DNA of 64,000 nucleotides from positions 620,001 to 684,000 of the forward strand of contig NZ_JBEPOH010000001.1 of assembly GCF_040546685.1 (NCBI RefSeq). The letters are read 5' to 3'. Every line of letters starts with the position of its first letter. The stretch's first letter is position 1. Under the pieces are notes generated by a model, which did no database searches, had not been told where the DNA came from, and was given only the letters and a program-made list of their open reading frames with translations. This document shows, piece by piece, positions 60,234 to 64,000 of this stretch. The position numbers and the translations under genes are program-made. Source of the stretch: Variovorax sp. OAS795. GTDB lineage: Bacteria; Pseudomonadota; Gammaproteobacteria; Burkholderiales; Burkholderiaceae_C.

Positions 60234-60782
60234 ATGACCAGCTTCGTCCACGTAGACCAACCCACTGTGCACCCTGGCGTCCACCGCGCCGAAGTGCTGT
60301 TCGGCCAGATCCAGGCCGCCCGTGCCGGCGCGAACGGTTCGCGTCCGCTGATTGTCCTGCTGATCGTCGCCGTGGCTTCCGCGGTGCTGGTGGTTGCCGA
60401 CACGCTGGTGTCCAACTGGGACGAAGGCGCGCTGCTCGCCGCCTGGGCCGTGCTCTGCGGCGCCGCTTTTGGCATCGCCGCGCTGTTTGCCGGATCGCTG
60501 CGCAATGCGGCCGCCAAGGTGGCCGGCGTGCTGAGCGCCGCCGCCCAGCGCCGCGCCGCCGACCGTGCCGACGAGCGCTTCCTGGCCACCGCGCACAGCG
60601 ACCCGCGTGTGATGCAGGAACTGCAGGCCGCCGTGTGGCGCCAGCAGTCGGAAGGCACGGCTTCCACCGCGTCCGTCGCCAAGGTTGACGCGCTGGCCCG
60701 CCGGGTCGCACGTGCCACCGACCCCCGCATGCCGACGCTCTACGAAGCCATGCGCCGCATGAACAGCTCGCGCTACTACTGA
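60234..60782 (+). CDS. Unknown membrane protein with coiled tail
   Basis: A 182-residue protein with two adjacent membrane helices (LIVLLIVAVASAVLVVADTLV and LLAAWAVLCGAAFGIAALFAG) after a soluble N-terminus, followed by a charged Ala/Arg-rich helical tail (QRRAADRADERFLATAHSDPRVMQELQAAVW). I do not recognise a named family. CTGGAGGGA lies eight bases before the start. It is divergent from a LysR regulator and followed by a strong terminator, so it is a single-gene transcript, probably highly expressed. Confidence 0.72.
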   Translation: MTSFVHVDQPTVHPGVHRAEVLFGQIQAARAGANGSRPLIVLLIVAVASAVLVVADTLVSNWDEGALLAAWAVLCGAAFGIAALFAGSLRNAAAKVAGVLSAAAQRRAADRADERFLATAHSDPRVMQELQAAVWRQQSEGTASTASVAKVDALARRVARATDPRMPTLYEAMRRMNSSRYY

Positions 60783-60812
60783 TCGCCCGACCGGGGTTTC
60801 CGCCGAGTCATG

Positions 60813-60840
60813 AAAAAGCCGCCCACGAGGGCGGCTTTTT
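60813..60840. terminator. Bidirectional rho-independent terminator
   Basis: AAAAAGCCGCCC and GGGCGGCTTTTTT form a twelve-base stem with a four-base loop and runs of A and T on either side. It ends both the membrane gene on the plus strand and PEP carboxykinase on the minus strand. Confidence 0.9.
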
Positions 60841-60873
60841 TCGTTGCTGCGGCCATCGCCGCAGAGGCCAGCG

Positions 60874-62742
60874 TCAGGCGGCCAGGCGCTGCTCGATGGC
60901 GGCCTTGGTTTCCGGCAGTTCCTTCGGCAGGTGGTGCGCCAGCTGCTGGAACAGCTCGGCATGCAGCTTCAGCTCGGCTTCCCAGGCGGCCTTGTCGATG
61001 CTGGTGACGGTGGCGAACTGCTCGGCGCTGAAGTCCAGGCCGGTCCAGTTGAGGTCTTCGTAGCGCGGGCTCACGCCGAAGACATGGTCCACGCCCTCGG
61101 CCTTGCCTTCGATGCGGTCGATGATCCACTTGAGCACGCGCATGTTCTCGCCGTAGCCGGGCCAGACGAACTTGCCGTCCGGGCCCTTGCGGAACCAGTT
61201 GGTGGTGTAGATCTTCGGCTGCTTGGCACCCGCGGCTTCGAGCTTCTTGCCCAGGTCGAGCCAGTGCTGGAAGTAGTCGCTCATGTTGTAGCCCATGAAG
61301 GCCAGCATGGCGAACGGATCGCGGCGCACCACGCCCACCTGGCCGACGATGGCGGCAGTGGTTTCGGAGCCCATGGTGGCGGCCATGTAGACGCCTTCGG
61401 TCCAGTTGCGGCCTTCGGTCACCAGCGGCACCGTGGTCGAACGGCGGCCGCCGAAGATGAAGGCGTCGATCGGCACGCCGGCCGGGTCGTCCCAGGCCGG
61501 GTCGAGCGCCGGGTTGTTGGTGGCGGCCACGGTGAAGCGCGAATTGGGGTGCGCGGCCTTGGCGCCGGTTTCCTTCGCGATCTGCGGCGTCCAGTCCTTG
61601 CCCTGCCAGTCGATCAGGTGCTCGGGCAGCTTCTTGCCGGGCACGTCGTCTTCCAGGCCTTCCCACCACACGTCGCCGTCGTCGGTGAGCGCCACGTTGG
61701 TGAAGATCACGTCGCGGTCCAGGCTCTTCAAGCAGTTGGGATTGGTCTTCAGGTTGGTGCCGGGGGCCACGCCGAAGTAACCGGCCTCGGGGTTGATGGC
61801 GTACATGCGGCCGTCCTTGCCCGGCTTGATCCAGGCAATGTCGTCGCCGATGGTGGTCACTTCCCAGCCGTCGAAGCCGGCCGGCGGCACGAGCATCGAG
61901 AAGTTGGTCTTGCCGCAGGCCGACGGGAACGCCGCCGCCACGTGGTACTTCTTGCCCGCGGGCGAGGTCACGCCCAGGATCAGCATGTGCTCGGCCAGCC
62001 AGCCTTCGTCGCGGCCCATGGTCGAGGCGATGCGCAGCGCGAAGCATTTCTTGCCCAGGAGCGCGTTGCCGCCGTAGCCCGAGCCGTAGCTCCAGATCTC
62101 GCGCGTCTCGGGGTAGTGGACGATGTACTTGGTCTTGTTGCAGGGCCAGGAGACGTCCTTCTGGCCGGGCTCGAGCGGCGCGCCCACGGTGTGCACGCAC
62201 GGCACGAACTCGCCGCCGGTGCCGAGCACCTCGTACACGTCCTTGCCCATGCGCGTCATGATCTTCATGTTGACGGCCACGTAGGGGCTGTCGGACAGCT
62301 CGATGCCGATGTGGGCGATGGGCGAGCCGAGCGGGCCCATGCTGAACGGCACCACGTACATCGTGCGGCCCTTCATGCAGCCGTCGAAGAGGGGCTGCAG
62401 CGTGGCGCGCATCTCGGCCGGGGCCATCCAGTTGTTGGTGGGGCCGGCGTCTTCCTTCTTCTGGGAGCAGATGAACGTGCGGTCTTCGACGCGCGCCACG
62501 TCGCTCGGATCGGATGCCGCGAGGAACGAATTGGGGCGCTTGGCGGGGTTGAGCTTCTTGAAGGTGCCCGCGTCGACCAGCTGCTGGCAGAGGCGGTCGT
62601 ACTCTTCCTTGCTTCCGTCGCACCAGTAGATGGCCTCGGGTTTGCAGAGCGCGGCCATGTCGGCCACCCAGGCCACCAGTTTTGCGTTCTTGACGTATGA
62701 GGGTGCCTGAATGGCGAGGCCCTGCATCGTGGGTGCGTTCAT
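60874..62742 (-). CDS. pckG: Phosphoenolpyruvate carboxykinase (GTP)
   Basis: A 622-residue GTP-dependent enzyme that turns oxaloacetate into phosphoenolpyruvate for gluconeogenesis. The P-loop/active Cys motif is FPSACGKTN; further landmarks are [25 protein letters not shown] region and [10 protein letters not shown]. Length is normal. GGAGATTT lies near the start. It complements the many catabolic genes of the window, which feed acetyl-CoA and succinyl-CoA into the TCA cycle. Confidence 0.96.
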   Translation of the reverse strand: MNAPTMQGLAIQAPSYVKNAKLVAWVADMAALCKPEAIYWCDGSKEEYDRLCQQLVDAGTFKKLNPAKRPNSFLAASDPSDVARVEDRTFICSQKKEDAGPTNNWMAPAEMRATLQPLFDGCMKGRTMYVVPFSMGPLGSPIAHIGIELSDSPYVAVNMKIMTRMGKDVYEVLGTGGEFVPCVHTVGAPLEPGQKDVSWPCNKTKYIVHYPETREIWSYGSGYGGNALLGKKCFALRIASTMGRDEGWLAEHMLILGVTSPAGKKYHVAAAFPSACGKTNFSMLVPPAGFDGWEVTTIGDDIAWIKPGKDGRMYAINPEAGYFGVAPGTNLKTNPNCLKSLDRDVIFTNVALTDDGDVWWEGLEDDVPGKKLPEHLIDWQGKDWTPQIAKETGAKAAHPNSRFTVAATNNPALDPAWDDPAGVPIDAFIFGGRRSTTVPLVTEGRNWTEGVYMAATMGSETTAAIVGQVGVVRRDPFAMLAFMGYNMSDYFQHWLDLGKKLEAAGAKQPKIYTTNWFRKGPDGKFVWPGYGENMRVLKWIIDRIEGKAEGVDHVFGVSPRYEDLNWTGLDFSAEQFATVTSIDKAAWEAELKLHAELFQQLAHHLPKELPETKAAIEQRLAA

Positions 62743-62890
62743 CGGAAATCTCCTAAGTTGAAAAATCGTCTTTCCGAACGGGGCGCCGCGCGTGCAGATG
62801 AGCGCGGAGGTCCGTTTGAGAAAACGTTTCCCTCAGGGAGACTGCGTCAACGCGGGCCGCAAGACCCGCGGACGAAGACGCGAATGGCTG

Positions 62891-63043
62891 TCAGGCCAAA
62901 TAGACAGCGATGGACGCGAGCAGCAGCATCAGCACGCCGCCGGCCAGCGGCAGCACGAGCGGCATCAGGTGCACGACCGATTCGACGGCGTCTTTTTCAA
63001 CGGCGGCGGCGTGATGGGGCTCGACGGGGGTGGGGTGGGACAT
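62891..63043 (-). CDS. Single-span membrane small protein (50 residues)
   Basis: A short ORF codes for MSHPTPVEPHHAAAVEKD, a charged His-rich N-terminus, then one hydrophobic helix (VVHLMPLVLPLAGGVLMLLL and following residues ending SIAVYLA). TCGAGGTAAT precedes the ATG. It lies between pckG and the threonine dehydratase gene, on the same strand as both. It looks like a small inner-membrane accessory protein, without a recognisable family. Confidence 0.6.
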   Translation of the reverse strand: MSHPTPVEPHHAAAVEKDAVESVVHLMPLVLPLAGGVLMLLLASIAVYLA

Positions 63044-63130
63044 TGATTACCTCGAATACTCAAATTCAAAAACTGGGGGGCATTTTACGGGCCGGGCCAG
63101 CCCGACCGGTCTAGGGGGTTGCCAGCCCCC

Positions 63131-64000
63131 TCAGTGCTGCTCTTCGGCCTCGAAGCCGGCGTCGTGCAACGCGCCCAGCACGCTGGCCAGGTGGGCCCGT
63201 CCACGGGTTTGCAGCACCAACTCGATATCGACATTCTGCGCCGCCAGCATGGTGAATGCACGCTGATGGTGCACCTCATCGACGTTAGCGCCCGCTTCCG
63301 CCACAGTGGCCGTGATCTGGGCCAACGAGCCCGGCACGTCGCGTGCGCTGACCCGCACCCGGGCCAGCCGGCCCGCCCGCACCATGCCGCGTTCGATGAT
63401 CGCCGCCAGCAGCAGCGGATCGATGTTGCCGCCCGAGAGCACCAGTCCCACGCGCTTGCCCTTGAAGCGTTCCGGGTGCCGGATCAGCGCCGCCAGCCCG
63501 GCCGCACCCGCGCCTCTCGACCAGGGTTTTCTCGATTTCCAGCAGCATCAGCACGCCCTGTTCGATGTCGCCTTCATCGACCAGCAGCAGGTCGTCCACG
63601 TGCCTGGCGATGATTTCCTGCGTCAGCACGCCCGGCGTTCCGACCGCGATGCCTTCGGCGATGGTGCTCTTGCCCTGCAGGTGCCGGGTGCCCTTGACCG
63701 CATTGACCATGCCCGGAAAGCGCGTGGTCTGCACCCCGACGATCTCGATGCCGGGCTTGCGCTCGCGCGCCGCGATGGCCATGCCGGCAATCAGGCCGCC
63801 GCCGCCGACCGAGACGACCAGCATGTCGAGGTCGGGCACTGCGTCGAGCATCTCGAGCGCCACCGTGCCCTGGCCCGCGATGATGGCCTCGTCGTCATAG
63901 GGATGGACGAAGGTCAGCCCCTCGCGCTCGGCCAGCTCCAGCGCATGCGCGCGCGCCGCGTCGAGCGTGTCGCCGTGCAGCACCACCTCGGCCCCGAAGC
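63131..64000 (-). pseudogene. ilvA: Threonine dehydratase with single-base frameshift, 5' end beyond window
   Basis: The frame entering from the right codes for a PLP-dependent threonine ammonia-lyase: VVLHGDTLDAARAHALELAE, FVHPYDDEAIIAGQGTVALE, the phosphate-binding SVGGGGLIAGMAIAAR and EIEKTLVE. At about 63515 one extra base (GAGAGGC where GAGGGC is expected) throws the frame. The expected continuation, GAGAAGLAALI, then GLVLSGGNIDPLLLAAIIERGMVRAGRLARVRV and an ACT-like regulatory tail (VPGSLAQITATVAEAG), is intact in the next frame. Without the extra base the protein is normal, so this may be an assembly error or a recent lesion. Confidence 0.85.

Noticed and set aside
62850..62871. Hairpin CGCGGG...CCCGCG upstream of the 50-residue gene end as a terminator
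   Set aside because: The stem is only six bases and no T-run follows on either strand; too weak to call.

Overview
The window is GC-rich (about two thirds G+C or more), densely packed, and reads as a chromosomal segment of a soil or rhizosphere betaproteobacterium of the Comamonadaceae. Variovorax is the best guess from the gene content (box benzoate pathway with BoxR, Bug-type binding proteins, many LysR regulators) and from intergenic palindromes of a type common there. The genus is inference; no 16S or other marker lies in the window.

Layout. 1-16.1 kb: a LysR fragment, then an aerobic hybrid benzoate module. On the minus strand: a Liv-type ABC importer (livF, livG, livM, livH and a binding protein), an alpha/beta hydrolase, benzoate-CoA ligase, the semialdehyde dehydrogenase boxD and a DUF4863 protein. 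On the plus strand: boxR, boxC, boxB, boxA and a MaoC-like gene. Together these import benzoate, activate it to benzoyl-CoA, epoxidise the ring (BoxAB), cleave it (BoxC) and oxidise the aldehyde (BoxD). TGCA boxes overlap or flank the promoters beside boxR. 16.2-17.0 kb: a low-complexity secreted protein and tRNA-Gly(GCC). 17.0-23.3 kb: a TetR-led, tightly coupled operon with an SsuABC-like importer, a metal-dependent cyclase family protein and fumarylacetoacetase. Twin palindromes separate it from a divergent acetoacetyl-CoA synthetase gene. 25.3-28.6 kb: a membrane adenylate/guanylate cyclase, a 2OG-Fe(II) oxygenase and a small membrane protein. 28.7-32.8 kb: a LysR gene divergent from glutaryl-CoA dehydrogenase, a CaiB-type CoA transferase and a VOC protein.

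32.8-42.9 kb: small housekeeping genes, then a catabolic cluster controlled by a divergent LacI regulator. It holds an intradiol (hydroxyquinol-type) dioxygenase, an SDR, a BKACE enzyme, a quinone-oxidoreductase-like enzyme, a cupin, a Bug binding protein and a secreted amidohydrolase. It may be a ring-cleavage route in which BKACE replaces the usual thiolase end. 42.9-49.3 kb: a frameshifted unknown gene, a DUF1127 protein, a LysR regulator, and a four-gene chain of ATGA/GTGA-coupled genes (flavin reductase, BON protein, DMT exporter, glutaminase). 49.5-55.1 kb: a Bug binding protein, a dienoyl-CoA-reductase-like SDR and a 970-residue fusion of an AMP-forming ligase with the alpha-type half of an NDP-forming acyl-CoA synthetase, followed by a convergent TetR gene. 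55.1-64 kb: a SpmAB-like membrane protein, a phospholipase D lipoprotein, a metallophosphoesterase, LysR, small proteins, GTP-dependent PEP carboxykinase and a frameshifted threonine dehydratase running off the end.

Two genes carry single-base frameshifts, at about 43429 and 63515. They could be real lesions or assembly errors. There is no sign of phage, insertion sequences or CRISPR.
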